The translations under genes and the position numbers were made by a program. Below, one piece after another: positions 24,301-35,207 of a DNA stretch of 64,000 nt (the stretch's first letter is position 1; every line of letters begins with the position of its first letter). Origin of the DNA: Arthrobacter sp. 31Y (GTDB lineage: Bacteria; Actinomycetota; Actinomycetes; Actinomycetales; Micrococcaceae); contig NZ_JAFW01000001.1 in assembly GCF_000526335.1 (NCBI RefSeq), forward strand, positions 4,908,073 to 4,972,072, read 5' to 3'. Under the pieces are notes generated by a model. That model was not told the origin of the DNA. It did no database searches and worked only from the letters and a program-made list of their open reading frames with translations.

Positions 24301-26316
24301 GTGGCAGATCCAGCAAGTTACCGGCCCCAAACGGGTGAAATTCCCACCACCCCAGGCGTCTATCGTTTCCGTGACCCCCATGGTCGGGTTATCTATGTGG
24401 GCAAGGCAAAAAACCTCCGCTCGAGGCTGAACTCCTACTTCGCCAACCCTGCGGGGCTCCTTCCCAAGACCCACGCAATGGTCCACGCCGCCAGCAGCGT
24501 TGAGTGGACCATGGTGGGTAGCGAGCTGGAATCGTTGCAGCTGGAATACACGTGGATCAAAGAATTCAAGCCACGGTTCAATGTGGTGTTCCGGGATGAC
24601 AAGACTTACCCCTACCTTGCGGTCACCATGGGGGAGAAATACCCCAGGGTGCAGGTCATGCGTGGGGAAAGAAGGAAAGGGACCCGATACTTTGGGCCCT
24701 ACACTGCCGGTGCCATCAGGGAAACCATGGATACTCTTCTGCGGGTCTTTCCCGTACGGAGTTGCAGCGCAGGCGTCTTCAAGCGTGCTGAGTCCAGCGG
24801 ACGGCCCTGCCTCTTGGGGTACATCGACAAATGCTCGGCACCCTGCGTCGGCCGCGTTACACCGGACGAGCACCGCGGGCTGGCAGAGGACTTCTGTTCC
24901 TTCATGGGCGGCGAAGCGAAGCGCTTCATCAGCCGTCTGGAGAAGGACATGGCTGCCGCCGTTGCCGAACTGGACTACGAGCGCGCAGCCGGACTCAGGG
25001 ATGACATCATCGCGCTCCGCAAAGTCTTTGAACGCAACGCAGTGGTCCTTGCCGAGGACACCGACGCGGACGTCTTCGCCCTCCACGAGGATGAACTCGA
25101 AGCCTCCGTACAGGTGTTCCACGTTCGCGGTGGCCGGGTCCGCGGGCAGCGCGGCTGGGTGGTGGAAAAAGTGGAGGACGCCACGACGCCGGAACTCATC
25201 GAACATTTGCTGCAGCAGGTCTACGGAGAAGACAGCGAAGTTCAAGGCAGGATTCCCCGGGAGGTCCTGATTCCGGAGAACCCCAGCAACCATGCCGAGC
25301 TGGCCGAATGGCTGGGTGGCTTGCGCGGAGCCAGGGTGGACATCCGTGTCCCCCAGCGCGGTGACAAGGCCGCCTTGATGTCCACTGTTCGCGAGAATGC
25401 AGAGCAAGCATTGAAGCTGCACAAGACACGGCGCGCGGGAGACATTACCGTCCGGTCCCTTGCACTCCAGGAACTGCAGGAGGCCCTGGAGATTCCGATT
25501 CCCCTGCTCAGGATCGAGTGCTTCGATATTTCCCACGTCCAAGGGACCAACGTGGTGGCTTCGATGGTGGTGGTGGAAGACGGGCTGCCCAAGAAGTCGG
25601 ACTACCGGAAGTTTTCCATTACGGGCGCGGCGGCAGCGGACGATACCGCAGCCATGCACGACGTCCTTACCCGTCGGTTCAGGCACTATCTGAGCGACAA
25701 AGCCGCCCAAGTCCCCATCATTTCCGGCGAGATCATCAACCCGACGAGGCCTGGCGCCAAGCCCACCACCGACGCGCCGACGTCGGACCCTGACGCGCCC
25801 GCCCCGAAGGCCAAGTTCGCCTACCCGCCCAACTTGGTAGTAGTGGACGGCGGGCAGCCGCAGGTCAATGCGGCGGCCCGCGCCCTGGCGGAATTGGGCA
25901 TTGATGACGTTTACGTGGTGGGTCTGGCCAAACGGCTCGAGGAAGTCTGGCTGCCTGACAGCGACTTTCCCGTGATCCTTCCCCGAACATCGCAGGGGTT
26001 GTACCTGCTGCAAAGGATTCGTGACGAGGCCCACCGATTCGCCATCACCTTCCACCGCCAGAAACGCGGCAAAGCCATGACAGTTTCTGTCCTGGACGGT
26101 GTTCCTGGCCTGGGTGAGGCGAAACGCAAGGCTTTGGTGGCACACTTCGGTTCGCTCAAGAAGATCAAGGCCGCATCAGTGGAGGAGCTCACCTCTGCCA
26201 AGGGCATCGGGCCGGCGCTGGCGGCCGCAGTGGCCCAGCACCTTGGTGCTTCAGCGGACACTGGTGAAACGGCACCGGCAGTGAATATGACCACCGGCGA
26301 AATCCTTGAATCTTAG
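24301..26316 (+). CDS. uvrC: Excinuclease ABC subunit C
   Basis: Dual-incision nuclease of nucleotide excision repair. The 671 residues start with a GIY-YIG domain ([23 protein letters not shown], about 17-39) that cuts 3' of the lesion, followed by a Cys-rich linker ([22 protein letters not shown]), a UVR domain for UvrB contact near residue 210, the RNase H-like 5' nuclease ([23 protein letters not shown]) and a C-terminal helix-hairpin-helix pair ([17 protein letters not shown]). GTG 24301 is supported by the promoter at exact leaderless spacing. It begins the uvrC-rapZ-yvcK-whiA order conserved in actinobacteria. Confidence 0.98.
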   Translation: MADPASYRPQTGEIPTTPGVYRFRDPHGRVIYVGKAKNLRSRLNSYFANPAGLLPKTHAMVHAASSVEWTMVGSELESLQLEYTWIKEFKPRFNVVFRDDKTYPYLAVTMGEKYPRVQVMRGERRKGTRYFGPYTAGAIRETMDTLLRVFPVRSCSAGVFKRAESSGRPCLLGYIDKCSAPCVGRVTPDEHRGLAEDFCSFMGGEAKRFISRLEKDMAAAVAELDYERAAGLRDDIIALRKVFERNAVVLAEDTDADVFALHEDELEASVQVFHVRGGRVRGQRGWVVEKVEDATTPELIEHLLQQVYGEDSEVQGRIPREVLIPENPSNHAELAEWLGGLRGARVDIRVPQRGDKAALMSTVRENAEQALKLHKTRRAGDITVRSLALQELQEALEIPIPLLRIECFDISHVQGTNVVASMVVVEDGLPKKSDYRKFSITGAAAADDTAAMHDVLTRRFRHYLSDKAAQVPIISGEIINPTRPGAKPTTDAPTSDPDAPAPKAKFAYPPNLVVVDGGQPQVNAAARALAELGIDDVYVVGLAKRLEEVWLPDSDFPVILPRTSQGLYLLQRIRDEAHRFAITFHRQKRGKAMTVSVLDGVPGLGEAKRKALVAHFGSLKKIKAASVEELTSAKGIGPALAAAVAQHLGASADTGETAPAVNMTTGEILES

Positions 26317-26448
26317 CTAGGGTAAGAACCTGGCCGGTCGGCGCAATTGAGCTGCCGGCTGTCTGAACCCGGCTGCTTGAACCACGGCGATTCAGGCGGC
26401 CACCACGATCTTTTTGAATGACCACTTCCTACGAAACGGGGACAACTG

Positions 26449-27372
26449 ATGGATGAGGCTACGGCAGGGTCCGGCACGGAGCAGGACGGCCTGACGCCCG
26501 TCAAGCCACCAGAGGCGGAGCTTTTGGTGGTTACCGGCATGTCGGGTGCCGGCCGCAGCACCGCCTCGGATGCCTTGGAAGATCACGGCTGGTATGTGGT
26601 GGACAATCTTCCACCGCAGATGCTGGGGACTTTGGCCGAAATTGTGTCTCATGCGCCCAAGTCGATTCCCAAGCTGGCCGTGGTGGTGGACGTTCGCAGC
26701 AAGGACCTCTTCACGGACATTCAGACTGCCTTGGGAGCACTAAGCGCGAGCGGCATTACCTTCCGGGTACTCTTCCTGGACGCCAACGACGACGTCCTGG
26801 TCCGCCGGTTCGAGCAGGGGCGCCGCCCGCATCCGTTGCAGGGCGGCGGGAGGATCCTGGACGGCATCGGAATCGAGCGCGAGGTCCTGCGCGAACTGCG
26901 CGAACACGCCGACGTCGTACTGGACACCTCCGACTTCAACGTCCATGGCTTGGCCACTGCCATCACGGAATTGTTCAGCGATACCGGGCCAGTAACACTT
27001 CGCCTGAATGTCATGAGCTTCGGCTTCAAGTACGGGCTGCCTGTGGACGCAAATTTCGTAGCCGATGCCCGCTTCATTCCCAACCCTCACTGGGTCCCGC
27101 AGCTGCGTCCGCACACCGGCTTGGACCAGGACGTCAGTGACTATGTCCTCGGCGCGGAGGGTGTCCAGGAGTTCGTGGACCGCTATGTCCGGGCGTTGGA
27201 GCCCGTCCTGGACGGCTACCGCCAGGAGAACAAGCACTACGCCACGTTGGCCGTGGGCTGTACAGGTGGCAAACACCGTTCGGTGGCGGTCACTATGGAA
27301 CTTTCCAAGCGCTTGGCGCAATACCCTCGCGTCACCGTGACCACCACCCACCGCGACTTGGGACGCGAATAG
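26449..27372 (+). CDS. rapZ: RapZ/YvcJ family nucleotide-binding protein
   Basis: A P-loop protein of 307 residues. In E. coli RapZ is an RNA adaptor controlling GlmS; in Gram-positives YvcJ is a GTPase/ATPase of less clear role. The Walker A is GMSGAGRST (30-38), with Arg where most bacteria have Lys; I recall the same in mycobacterial homologues. The conserved C-terminal half has FGFKYGLP and GCTGGKHRSV, the phosphate-binding RapZ signature. ATG 26449 follows GGGGAC. Its stop TAG shares a base with the GTG of yvcK, so the two are translationally coupled. Confidence 0.95.
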   Translation: MDEATAGSGTEQDGLTPVKPPEAELLVVTGMSGAGRSTASDALEDHGWYVVDNLPPQMLGTLAEIVSHAPKSIPKLAVVVDVRSKDLFTDIQTALGALSASGITFRVLFLDANDDVLVRRFEQGRRPHPLQGGGRILDGIGIEREVLRELREHADVVLDTSDFNVHGLATAITELFSDTGPVTLRLNVMSFGFKYGLPVDANFVADARFIPNPHWVPQLRPHTGLDQDVSDYVLGAEGVQEFVDRYVRALEPVLDGYRQENKHYATLAVGCTGGKHRSVAVTMELSKRLAQYPRVTVTTTHRDLGRE

Positions 27373-28388
27373 TGGGGGTTCTGACGGGGCCTCTGCCACT
27401 CATCCCGCCCAAGGGTGTACCCGGCAGCCAGCAGGAGAAAAGCCCTTCTGTGGTCGCTTTGGGAGGCGGCCACGGACTGGCGGCTTCGTTATCCGCCCTG
27501 CGGCTGCTCACCTCCGAGCTGACGGCAATCGTCACAGTTGCGGACGACGGCGGCAGTTCAGGGCGTCTGCGGGATGAGTACGGCGTCCTCCCGCCCGGAG
27601 ACCTGCGGATGGCGTTGAGCGCCCTTTGCGATGACACGGACTGGGGCCGGACTTGGCGGGACGTGATGCAACACCGCTTCGAAGCCGGTACGGCTAAGGG
27701 CGGTTCACTGGACAACCACGCCATGGGCAACCTGCTCATCGTCACCCTATGGGAACTGCTGGGGGACACTGTCGCCGGCCTGAAGTGGGCCGGAGCTCTG
27801 CTGGGTGCCCGAGGTCAGGTGCTCCCCATGTCCAGCGTTCCCCTCACCATTGAGGGCAAAACCCGCGTGGAATTGCCCGATGGCGGCCATGAACTGCAGA
27901 CGGTTCGGGGGCAGGCAAAATGTGCTGTTGCAGGAAAGCTGGAAGAAGTCAGGCTCCTGCCCGAGGCAGCTCCAGCCTGTACCGAGGCCCTCACTGCGAT
28001 TGAGCTGGCTGATTGGGTCATCCTCGGCCCCGGGTCCTGGTACACGTCGGTTCTGCCGCACTTGCTGCTGCCTGAGCTTCGACGGGCCCTGGGTGACACC
28101 GCCGCCAAACGCTGCCTCACCATGAACCTGGATGTGGAAACCAAGGAAACCTCCGGCATGACGGCAGCGGACCACTTGGACGTCCTGCGCCGCTATGCGC
28201 CTGAGTTCACGGTGGACGTGGTCTTGGCCGATCCTGCAGCCGTGCAGGATCTCAGGGCCTTTGAGAAGGCGGCTGCGATGATCGGCGCCGAAGTGGTGTT
28301 GGGTAGAGTAGGGGCGTCGAGGCGCCGCCCCGTCCATGATCCACTGCTGTTGGCAGCGGCGTACCACGATATTTTCGGGAACAGTTAG
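27372..28388 (+). CDS. yvcK: YvcK/CofD-like protein
   Basis: A 338-residue Rossmann-like protein of the YvcK (gluconeogenesis factor) family, which binds UDP-sugars and is needed for cell-wall homeostasis on gluconeogenic carbon in Bacillus and mycobacteria. The N-terminal motif VVALGGGHGLAASLSALR and VADDGGSSGRLRDE (about 57-70) are typical, as is GSWYTSVLPHLL later. The GTG overlaps the rapZ stop by 1 nt. It relates to CofD but lacks F420 context, so YvcK is the better call. Confidence 0.93.
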   Translation: MGVLTGPLPLIPPKGVPGSQQEKSPSVVALGGGHGLAASLSALRLLTSELTAIVTVADDGGSSGRLRDEYGVLPPGDLRMALSALCDDTDWGRTWRDVMQHRFEAGTAKGGSLDNHAMGNLLIVTLWELLGDTVAGLKWAGALLGARGQVLPMSSVPLTIEGKTRVELPDGGHELQTVRGQAKCAVAGKLEEVRLLPEAAPACTEALTAIELADWVILGPGSWYTSVLPHLLLPELRRALGDTAAKRCLTMNLDVETKETSGMTAADHLDVLRRYAPEFTVDVVLADPAAVQDLRAFEKAAAMIGAEVVLGRVGASRRRPVHDPLLLAAAYHDIFGNS

Positions 28389-28397
28389 GAACACGCG

Positions 28398-29378
28398 ATG
28401 GCACTTACTGCGTCGGTCAAGGACGAACTGTCCCGGCTGGACATCAAGAAATCTTCGGTCCGCAAGGCGGAAGTTTCGGCAATGCTGCGTTTTGCGGGCG
28501 GCTTGCACATTATTTCGGGACGGATCGTCATCGAGGCTGAGGTGGACCTCGCGTCCACTGCACGCCGCCTCCGGGCAGCAATCGCGGAAGTCTATGGGCA
28601 TCAGAGCGAAATCATTGTTGTTTCCGGCGGAGGATTGCGCCGGGGGAGCCGCTACGTCGTGCGCGTTGTACGTGACGGGGAGGCGCTTGCCCGCCAAACG
28701 GGCTTGCTGGATGGCCGTGGGCGTCCTGTCCGGGGCCTTCCGTCAGCGGTGGTGAACGGTTCCGCCGCCGATGCCGAGGCAGTGTGGCGGGGCGCATTCC
28801 TTGCCCATGGCTCCTTGACTGAACCGGGGCGGTCTTCTTCCCTTGAGGTGACATGTCCCGGACCTGAATCCGCGCTGGCCTTGGTCGGCGCAGCCCGCCG
28901 CCTCGGGATCCAGGCCAAGGCGCGTGAAGTTCGCGGTGTTGACCGAGTAGTGATTCGCGACGGCGACACCATCGCAGCTCTCCTGACCCGCATGGGTGCC
29001 CATGACGCCCTGATGGTCTGGGAAGAACGGCGGATGCGCAAGGAAGTGCGGGCCACAGCCAACAGGCTTGCCAATTTTGATGACGCCAACCTACGTCGCT
29101 CCGCACAAGCTGCTGTGGCAGCGGGTGCCCGGGTGGACCGTGCGTTGGAGATCCTGGGAGACGACGTCCCGGACCACCTCAAGTACGCGGGGGAGCTTCG
29201 GGTGGCCCACAAGCAGGCAAGCCTGGATGAACTCGGCCGACTGGCCGATCCGCCCATGACCAAGGACGCCATAGCCGGCCGTATCCGAAGGCTCCTGGCC
29301 ATGGCGGACAAACGTGCTTTGGATTTGGGCATTCCCGGGACTGAGGCAAATGTGACTCCCGAAATGATGGACGAGTAA
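28398..29378 (+). CDS. whiA: WhiA-family DNA-binding protein
   Basis: A 326-residue member of the WhiA family: an N-terminal degenerate LAGLIDADG homing-endonuclease-like fold (about 15-200) and a C-terminal helix-turn-helix ([25 protein letters not shown], about 275-299). In Streptomyces WhiA works with WhiB to switch on sporulation septation; non-sporulating bacteria keep it for division and chromosome functions. It follows yvcK by 9 bp with AGGA before the ATG, completing the rapZ-yvcK-whiA operon found across Gram-positives. Confidence 0.96.
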   Translation: MALTASVKDELSRLDIKKSSVRKAEVSAMLRFAGGLHIISGRIVIEAEVDLASTARRLRAAIAEVYGHQSEIIVVSGGGLRRGSRYVVRVVRDGEALARQTGLLDGRGRPVRGLPSAVVNGSAADAEAVWRGAFLAHGSLTEPGRSSSLEVTCPGPESALALVGAARRLGIQAKAREVRGVDRVVIRDGDTIAALLTRMGAHDALMVWEERRMRKEVRATANRLANFDDANLRRSAQAAVAAGARVDRALEILGDDVPDHLKYAGELRVAHKQASLDELGRLADPPMTKDAIAGRIRRLLAMADKRALDLGIPGTEANVTPEMMDE

Positions 29379-29388
29379 GGCGCACCCA

Positions 29389-29497
29389 TAGAATCGAGAA
29401 AGTGCGGAGGAAATACTGTGAGGCCACCGCGGGTTGTTCCCGATGGAGGCAAGAGCAGGCTTCTTCGCCAAGGATTTCCGGCCGGTCCGCTGGCCGG
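29389..29497 (+). promoter_or_regulatory. sodA upstream region: -10-like TAGAAT and leader hairpin
   Basis: TAGAAT (29389-29394) is a good -10 match with no obvious -35. A hairpin CCGGCC/GGCCGG (29478-29483 with 29492-29497, 8-nt loop) lies in the resulting leader, 55 nt before the sodA start. Both are predictions. Confidence 0.35.
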
Positions 29498-29552
29498 ATG
29501 AAATAACGAGAGTTACCAACCCGGACGTGAGTCCATTACATTGGAGGATTTC

Positions 29553-30176
29553 GTGACAGAATACGTTCTGCCCGAGCTCGGCTACGACTACGCAGCACTC
29601 GAGCCGCACATTTCGGCAAAGATCATGGAGCTGCACCACAGCAAGCACCATGCGGCTTACGTTGCAGGCGCCAACAACGCGCTCAAGCAGCTGGCCGAAG
29701 CGCGCGAGAACAATGATTTCGCCAACATCAACCGTCTCTCCAAGGACCTTGCGTTCCACACCGGCGGTCACATCAACCACTCTGTGTTCTGGAACAACAT
29801 CTCCCCGGACGGCGGCGACAAGCCCGAAGGCGAACTCGCAGCCGCCATTGACGACGCCTTCGGCTCGTTCGATGCTTTCCGTGCACAGTTCAGCGCAGCA
29901 GCGCTGGGCCTGCAGGGCTCCGGCTGGGCTTTCCTGGCCTACGAGCCCATCGCTGGAAACCTGCTCATCGAGCAGCTCTACGATCAGCAGGGCAACGTGG
30001 CCGTGGGCACCACCCCGCTGCTGATGCTGGACATGTGGGAGCACGCCTTCTACCTGGACTACGTCAACGTCAAGGCTGACTACGTCAAGGCATTCTGGAA
30101 CATCGTCAACTGGGCAGACGTCGCCAAGCGCTTCGAAGCCGCCCGCGCCAACGCAACGGGCCTCATCGTCCTCTAG
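29553..30176 (+). CDS. sodA: Superoxide dismutase (Mn/Fe)
   Basis: Detoxifies superoxide in the cytoplasm. The 207 residues have the two-domain Mn/Fe SOD fold, with the helical hairpin motif [13 protein letters not shown] (first metal His at 28), [10 protein letters not shown] (second His about 78) and the C-terminal [11 protein letters not shown] carrying the Asp and His ligands. GTG 29553 is chosen over the TTG 12 bp upstream because GGAGG lies 5 nt before it and [13 protein letters not shown] is the family start. Metal choice is not decidable by eye; Mn is likely in this group. It is a single gene with its own terminator. Confidence 0.96.
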   Translation: MTEYVLPELGYDYAALEPHISAKIMELHHSKHHAAYVAGANNALKQLAEARENNDFANINRLSKDLAFHTGGHINHSVFWNNISPDGGDKPEGELAAAIDDAFGSFDAFRAQFSAAALGLQGSGWAFLAYEPIAGNLLIEQLYDQQGNVAVGTTPLLMLDMWEHAFYLDYVNVKADYVKAFWNIVNWADVAKRFEAARANATGLIVL

Positions 30177-30245
30177 TTGGTGAGTTCCGGTTCACGCAGA
30201 TGTAATAAAAGTCACCTTTAGCGTGAATTCGGGCCAAATGCTGAA

Positions 30246-30277
30246 AAGCCTGCCTCCGCAGTTGCGGGGGCAGGCTT
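30246..30277 (+). terminator. sodA terminator hairpin
   Basis: A 14-bp stem (30246-30259 with 30264-30277, one G-U pair) with loop AGTT lies 70 nt after the sodA stop. Only a short AGTT tail follows. Confidence 0.7.
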
Positions 30278-30441
30278 AGTTAAACGTAAGATGGATCACG
30301 GAAGGCGGTTAGCCTTCAGCAACGTGGCTGGTCGCCCTCCGATCTGATAATCACCTCTGCCCAAAGACGTGCGGGGTCTGTTAGTTGGAAATATTTGATC
30401 CGACTCACTAGGCGTGCTTGCAAGAGCACCAAGGAGATTGA

Positions 30442-31458
<1,017 letters not shown>

Positions 31459-31467
31459 GGTAGACAC

Positions 31468-32694
31468 ATGACATCTCACACCCTCAACGAACTCATCGCT
31501 GAAGGTGTCCGCGGGCGGTACATTCTGGTCAGAAGTGACCTGAATGTGCCGCTCGACGGCTCTGCAGTGACCGACGACGGCCGCATCAAGGCCTCCCTCC
31601 CGGTCCTCAAGAAGCTCTCGGACGCCGGTGCCCGTGTGCTCGTAACCGCCCACCTCGGACGCCCCAAGGGTGCCCCCGAGGAGAAGTACTCCCTGAAGCC
31701 TGCTGCGGCCCGCCTGGCGGAGCTCGCGGACTTCAAGGTCCAGCTGGCCAAAGATACCGTGGGGGACTCCGCCAAGGAGCTGGCAGCCGCTCTTCAGGAC
31801 GGCGAAGTTCTCGTGTTGGAAAACGTTCGCTTCGATGCCCGCGAAACCAGCAAGGACGACGCCGAGCGCGGCGCCTTTGCGGACGAGTTGATTGCCCTCA
31901 CCGGCAGCAACGGTGCATTCGTAGATGACGCCTTCGGTGCAGTTCACCGCAAGCACGCCAGTGTCTTCGATGTCGCTACCCGCCTGCCGTCCTACCTGGG
32001 CGATCTTGTGCACACCGAGGTGGAAGTTCTTCGGAAGCTCACTACCGACACTCAGCGTCCCTACGTCGTTGTTCTTGGTGGCTCCAAGGTTTCGGACAAG
32101 CTTGCAGTCATTAACAACCTGCTGGGCAAGGCTGACACCATCCTTGTGGGCGGCGGCATGCTCTTCACGTTCCTGGCAGCAGCCGGGCACAAGGTGGCGG
32201 GCAGTCTCCTCGAGGAAGACCAGATTCCTGTCGTCCAGGATTACCTCAAGCGCGCGTCCGATGCCGGTACTTCGTTTGTGATCCCCACGGATGTGGTGGT
32301 CGCCAGCCGTTTCGCTGCCGATGCTGAGCACGAGGTCGTTAAGGCCGACGCCATTGAGGACAGCCGTTTTGGTGCGTCCGGAATCGGCCTTGATATCGGC
32401 CCGGAATCGGCATCGGCATTCGCAGCCCAGATCGAAGGAGCCAAGACCGTGTTCTGGAACGGCCCCATGGGTGTCTTCGAATTCGAAGCCTTCTCCAGCG
32501 GTACCCGAGCCATCGCGCAGGCCTTGACAGATACGGTTGCGTTCACCGTGGTTGGCGGCGGAGACTCCGCAGCGGCCGTTCGTACCCTCGGTTTCGAGGA
32601 TTCGCAATTCGGGCACATCTCTACCGGTGGCGGCGCCAGCCTGGAATACCTTGAAGGCAAGGAACTTCCCGGCCTGAGCGTCCTGGACCGCTAA
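31468..32694 (+). CDS. pgk: Phosphoglycerate kinase
   Basis: Transfers phosphate from 1,3-bisphosphoglycerate to ADP. The 408 residues show the substrate-binding motif [10 protein letters not shown] (about 23-32), [16 protein letters not shown], and the C-terminal nucleotide-binding [14 protein letters not shown] 31468 lies 9 bp after gap. The gap stop codon is embedded in TAGGGT, which ends 6 nt before this ATG, so an internal leaderless start is possible; AGGG in the same spot could equally serve as a ribosome-binding site. Confidence 0.98.
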   Translation: MTSHTLNELIAEGVRGRYILVRSDLNVPLDGSAVTDDGRIKASLPVLKKLSDAGARVLVTAHLGRPKGAPEEKYSLKPAAARLAELADFKVQLAKDTVGDSAKELAAALQDGEVLVLENVRFDARETSKDDAERGAFADELIALTGSNGAFVDDAFGAVHRKHASVFDVATRLPSYLGDLVHTEVEVLRKLTTDTQRPYVVVLGGSKVSDKLAVINNLLGKADTILVGGGMLFTFLAAAGHKVAGSLLEEDQIPVVQDYLKRASDAGTSFVIPTDVVVASRFAADAEHEVVKADAIEDSRFGASGIGLDIGPESASAFAAQIEGAKTVFWNGPMGVFEFEAFSSGTRAIAQALTDTVAFTVVGGGDSAAAVRTLGFEDSQFGHISTGGGASLEYLEGKELPGLSVLDR

Positions 32695-32769
32695 GCATCA
32701 ACCGACTGGCAGGGCGCCAACTGCGTCCTGCCGGTCGTTCCACTTCTCAACGCATTCTTTGGAGTTCAT

Positions 32770-33585
32770 GTGACTACCTCTGCCAATGGCAATTTCGTCC
32801 GCAAACCCTTCATCGCCGGCAACTGGAAGATGAACATGGACCACGTCCAGGGCATCACCTTGCTGCAGAAGCTGGCCTGGACACTGTCCGACGCCAAGCA
32901 CGATTACAGCCGTGCAGAGGTGGCCGTATTTCCTCCGTTCACCGACCTCCGGGGTGTCCAGACACTGGTCCAGGGTGACGAGCTGGAAGTTGTCTACGGT
33001 GGACAGGACCTTTCTCAGTTCGACTCCGGCGCCTACACGGGAGATATCTCCGGTCAGTTCCTGAGCAAGCTGGGCTGTGCCTACGTCCTGGTTGGCCACA
33101 GTGAACGCCGCACCATCCACAACGAGTCCGACGACGTCTTGAACGCCAAGGTCAAGGCCGGATTCCGGCACGGGGTCACTCCGGTACTCTGCGTCGGCGA
33201 GGGCCTTGAAATCCGACAAGCCGGGACTCACGTAGAGCACACCTTGGCTCAGCTCCGCGCCGGCGTTGAAGGACTCACCGCCGAACAAGCTGCTGAACTC
33301 GTTGTTGCTTACGAACCTGTTTGGGCCATCGGGACCGGCGAAGTCGCGGGTCCTGAAGACGCACAGGAAATGTGTGCAGCCATCCGCGCCGAGCTTGCCG
33401 AACTCTTCGACCAGAGCGTAGCCGGGAAGACACGCCTTCTCTATGGTGGCTCCGTCAAGGCCAACAATGCTGCCGCCATCATGGCTGAAAGCGACGTTGA
33501 TGGATTGCTTGTGGGTGGCGCCAGCTTGGACCCCGCTGAGTTTGCTAACATTGTCAGGTTCGAGAGCCACCTCGTCACGGACTAG
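32770..33585 (+). CDS. tpiA: Triosephosphate isomerase
   Basis: Interconverts dihydroxyacetone phosphate and glyceraldehyde-3-phosphate. The 271 residues form the TIM barrel with Lys20 (GNWKMN), electrophile His110 (LVGHSERR), catalytic Glu182 ([11 protein letters not shown]) and the phosphate loop GGSVKANNA. The GTG start has GGAG 5 nt upstream. It follows pgk after 75 bp and precedes secG by 36 bp, so one transcript is likely. Confidence 0.98.
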   Translation: MTTSANGNFVRKPFIAGNWKMNMDHVQGITLLQKLAWTLSDAKHDYSRAEVAVFPPFTDLRGVQTLVQGDELEVVYGGQDLSQFDSGAYTGDISGQFLSKLGCAYVLVGHSERRTIHNESDDVLNAKVKAGFRHGVTPVLCVGEGLEIRQAGTHVEHTLAQLRAGVEGLTAEQAAELVVAYEPVWAIGTGEVAGPEDAQEMCAAIRAELAELFDQSVAGKTRLLYGGSVKANNAAAIMAESDVDGLLVGGASLDPAEFANIVRFESHLVTD

Positions 33586-33621
33586 TCCGGCTCCCGTTTT
33601 CCGCTTCTTCGAAAGGCCGTC

Positions 33622-33879
33622 GTGGACGTTCTTCAAGTCATTCTGCAGATCCTGCTGGGCATCACCAGTCTTCTGCTGACGCTGCTCATCCTCCTGCACA
33701 AGGGACGTGGCGGCGGTTTGTCCGACATGTTCGGTGGCGGAATGAGCTCCGGATTGAGTTCGTCCGGTGTAGCCGAGCGCAACCTGAACCGCTTCACCAT
33801 CATTCTTGGCATCACGTGGGGCGCAGTGATCATCGGCTTAGGCCTGATCATGCGATTTACCTCGGGTGGCGACTCCTAG
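33622..33879 (+). CDS. secG: Preprotein translocase subunit SecG
   Basis: Small accessory subunit of the SecYEG export channel. The 85 residues hold two hydrophobic segments (about 3-23 and 58-76) separated by a Gly-rich cytoplasmic loop (GRGGGLSDMFGGGM) that is the SecG signature. The GTG follows GAAAGG. It is the last gene of the glycolytic operon, a linkage conserved in actinobacteria, and is closed by a strong intrinsic terminator. Confidence 0.96.
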   Translation: MDVLQVILQILLGITSLLLTLLILLHKGRGGGLSDMFGGGMSSGLSSSGVAERNLNRFTIILGITWGAVIIGLGLIMRFTSGGDS

Positions 33880-33890
33880 TCGTTCCAGGA

Positions 33891-33922
33891 AGGGAGGCTC
33901 CTTGATGGGAGCCTCCCTTTTT
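33891..33922 (+). terminator. Intrinsic terminator after secG
   Basis: A perfect 11-bp stem (33891-33901 with 33908-33918), 6-nt loop and a run of T residues make this the clearest rho-independent terminator on the plus strand. Confidence 0.9.
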
Positions 33923-33970
33923 CTTTGCCCGTGCAGCCCAATGCTACTGCCGCCGTCGAGCCCCTCGCAT

Positions 33971-33976
33971 TAGACT
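33971..33976 (+). promoter_or_regulatory. -10 element TAGACT of rbpA
   Basis: TAGACT gives a start near 33983 and a leader of about 58 nt before the rbpA ATG. I see no -35 and no SigR-type GGAAT/GTT pair. Confidence 0.45.
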
Positions 33977-34040
33977 GACCCTGTGGCCGAGAGGCCCGCA
34001 GGCCGTGACGGCCAACCACCGAGTCGCGAGGGGTTCGAAA

Positions 34041-34436
34041 ATGGTTCATGGCACGCCTGGATATCGGGGCACCCGCGTAGGTGTAACACAGGGCTCACCT
34101 CCACGGCATCAGAACGACCACGGCCCCGGACAACAACTGCCGCGTATTCGCGTGCCCTACTGGTGCGCCAAGGGACACGAAACGCGGCTTGTTTTCCTCA
34201 AGCTGCCTGACGAACAGATACCCCAGACGTGGGATTGCCCCAAATGTGGCGCCCCCGCAACACGGGATCCCGGAAATCCGGCCCCACCAAGGCCTGAAGA
34301 TGAGATCTTCAAATCGCACCTGGATTACGTTAAAGAGAGACGCTCCAGCCAAGACGCCGAAGTGGTCCTGGCTGGAGCGCTGGATAGGTTACGCGCCCGC
34401 GGGGTCCTTCCGGACCAACTGCTGGGGGACTCGTGA
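34041..34436 (+). CDS. rbpA: RNA polymerase-binding protein RbpA
   Basis: Actinobacterial transcription factor that binds RNA polymerase and the principal sigma factor and stabilises the open complex. The 131 residues have a disordered basic N-terminus, a core with WCAKGHETRLVF and WDCPKCGAPA whose Cys/His set suggests the zinc-binding Streptomyces-type core, and the sigma-interaction helix HLDYVKERRS. ATG 34041 is chosen because GAGGGG stands 7 nt upstream; an in-frame GTG 36 bp earlier lacks one. The last 48 bp overlap the 3' end of pgl on the other strand. Confidence 0.93.
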   Translation: MVHGTPGYRGTRVGVTQGSPPRHQNDHGPGQQLPRIRVPYWCAKGHETRLVFLKLPDEQIPQTWDCPKCGAPATRDPGNPAPPRPEDEIFKSHLDYVKERRSSQDAEVVLAGALDRLRARGVLPDQLLGDS

Positions 34437-35207
34437 CGCCGCATTCTCATCAATAAGCCATAAGGTTCTGGCGCGCCCCACGGGTCCCGCTGCGGGGACC
34501 TGAACGGGGTTGGCGCCTGCCAGGGCCAGGCCCACTGCTCCGGCTTTGTCCTCGCCGGCAACAACCATCCAGATTTCCTGGGCGGTGTTGATAGCCGGAA
34601 GCGTCAAGGAGATTCGCGACGATGGCGGCTTGGGCGAGTTCTCCACGCCCACCACAGTGCGGCTCTTCTCACGGATTCCGGCTTGCTCGGGAAAGAGCGA
34701 TGCTACGTGCGCGTCGGGTCCGACACCGAGGAGCAAGATGTCAAAGCGCGGCAGGATGCCTGCCTGTTCGGGCCTGTCATCGGAAGTATCAGCAGCGTGC
34801 TCCGCCTCAGCTGCGGACTTAAGTTCTTCCGCGTAGGCCGAGGCTGCCTCATCGGCTGTGCCGAACTGATCCGTGGATCCGGGTTCGTGAACACGCGCAG
34901 GATCCACTGCCAGGTGAGCCAGCAATGCCTGATGTGCTTGGCGGGTGTTCCTGTCGTCGCTATCGGCGGCAACAAAACGCTCGTCACCCCACCAGAAGTT
35001 AACCCGGGACCAATCCACTGCGGGTGCCGCGGCGGAGTCAGCCACAGCCTTCAGGGTCCCAATACCAATGGTTCCGCCGGTGAGGACCACCGTGGCCTCA
35101 CCATGCTTGTCCTGGACATCCACGAGCTTGGTGATGAGACGTGCCGCAATGGCCGCCATCAATACCTTCGAGTCGGGGTGGATGCTTACTCTCGGCTCAG
35201 CGTGCAC
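34389..35207 (-). CDS. pgl: 6-phosphogluconolactonase
   Basis: Hydrolyses 6-phosphogluconolactone, second step of the oxidative pentose-phosphate pathway. The 272 residues carry the phosphate-binding LTGGTIG, WWGDERFV and the catalytic-loop motif GVGPDAHVASLFP (most relatives have DGH rather than DAH). A DevB-type insert of about 30 charged residues (ADTSDDRPEQAG) lies in the middle. The GTG start overlaps the opcA end by 11 bp. It is the last gene of the six-gene operon and its 3' end overlaps rbpA. Confidence 0.94.
   Translation of the reverse strand: MHAEPRVSIHPDSKVLMAAIAARLITKLVDVQDKHGEATVVLTGGTIGIGTLKAVADSAAAPAVDWSRVNFWWGDERFVAADSDDRNTRQAHQALLAHLAVDPARVHEPGSTDQFGTADEAASAYAEELKSAAEAEHAADTSDDRPEQAGILPRFDILLLGVGPDAHVASLFPEQAGIREKSRTVVGVENSPKPPSSRISLTLPAINTAQEIWMVVAGEDKAGAVGLALAGANPVQVPAAGPVGRARTLWLIDENAASRVPQQLVRKDPAGA

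Noticed and set aside
24124..26145. 673-codon open frame opposite uvrC
   Set aside because: Antisense shadow; no recognisable motif and it would bury the uvrC promoter.
33983..34210. 75-codon frame starting 6 nt after TAGACT, overlapping rbpA
   Set aside because: The leaderless spacing is tempting, but its translation is an out-of-frame Arg-rich shadow of rbpA, and rbpA has its own GAGGGG-ATG start at 34041.
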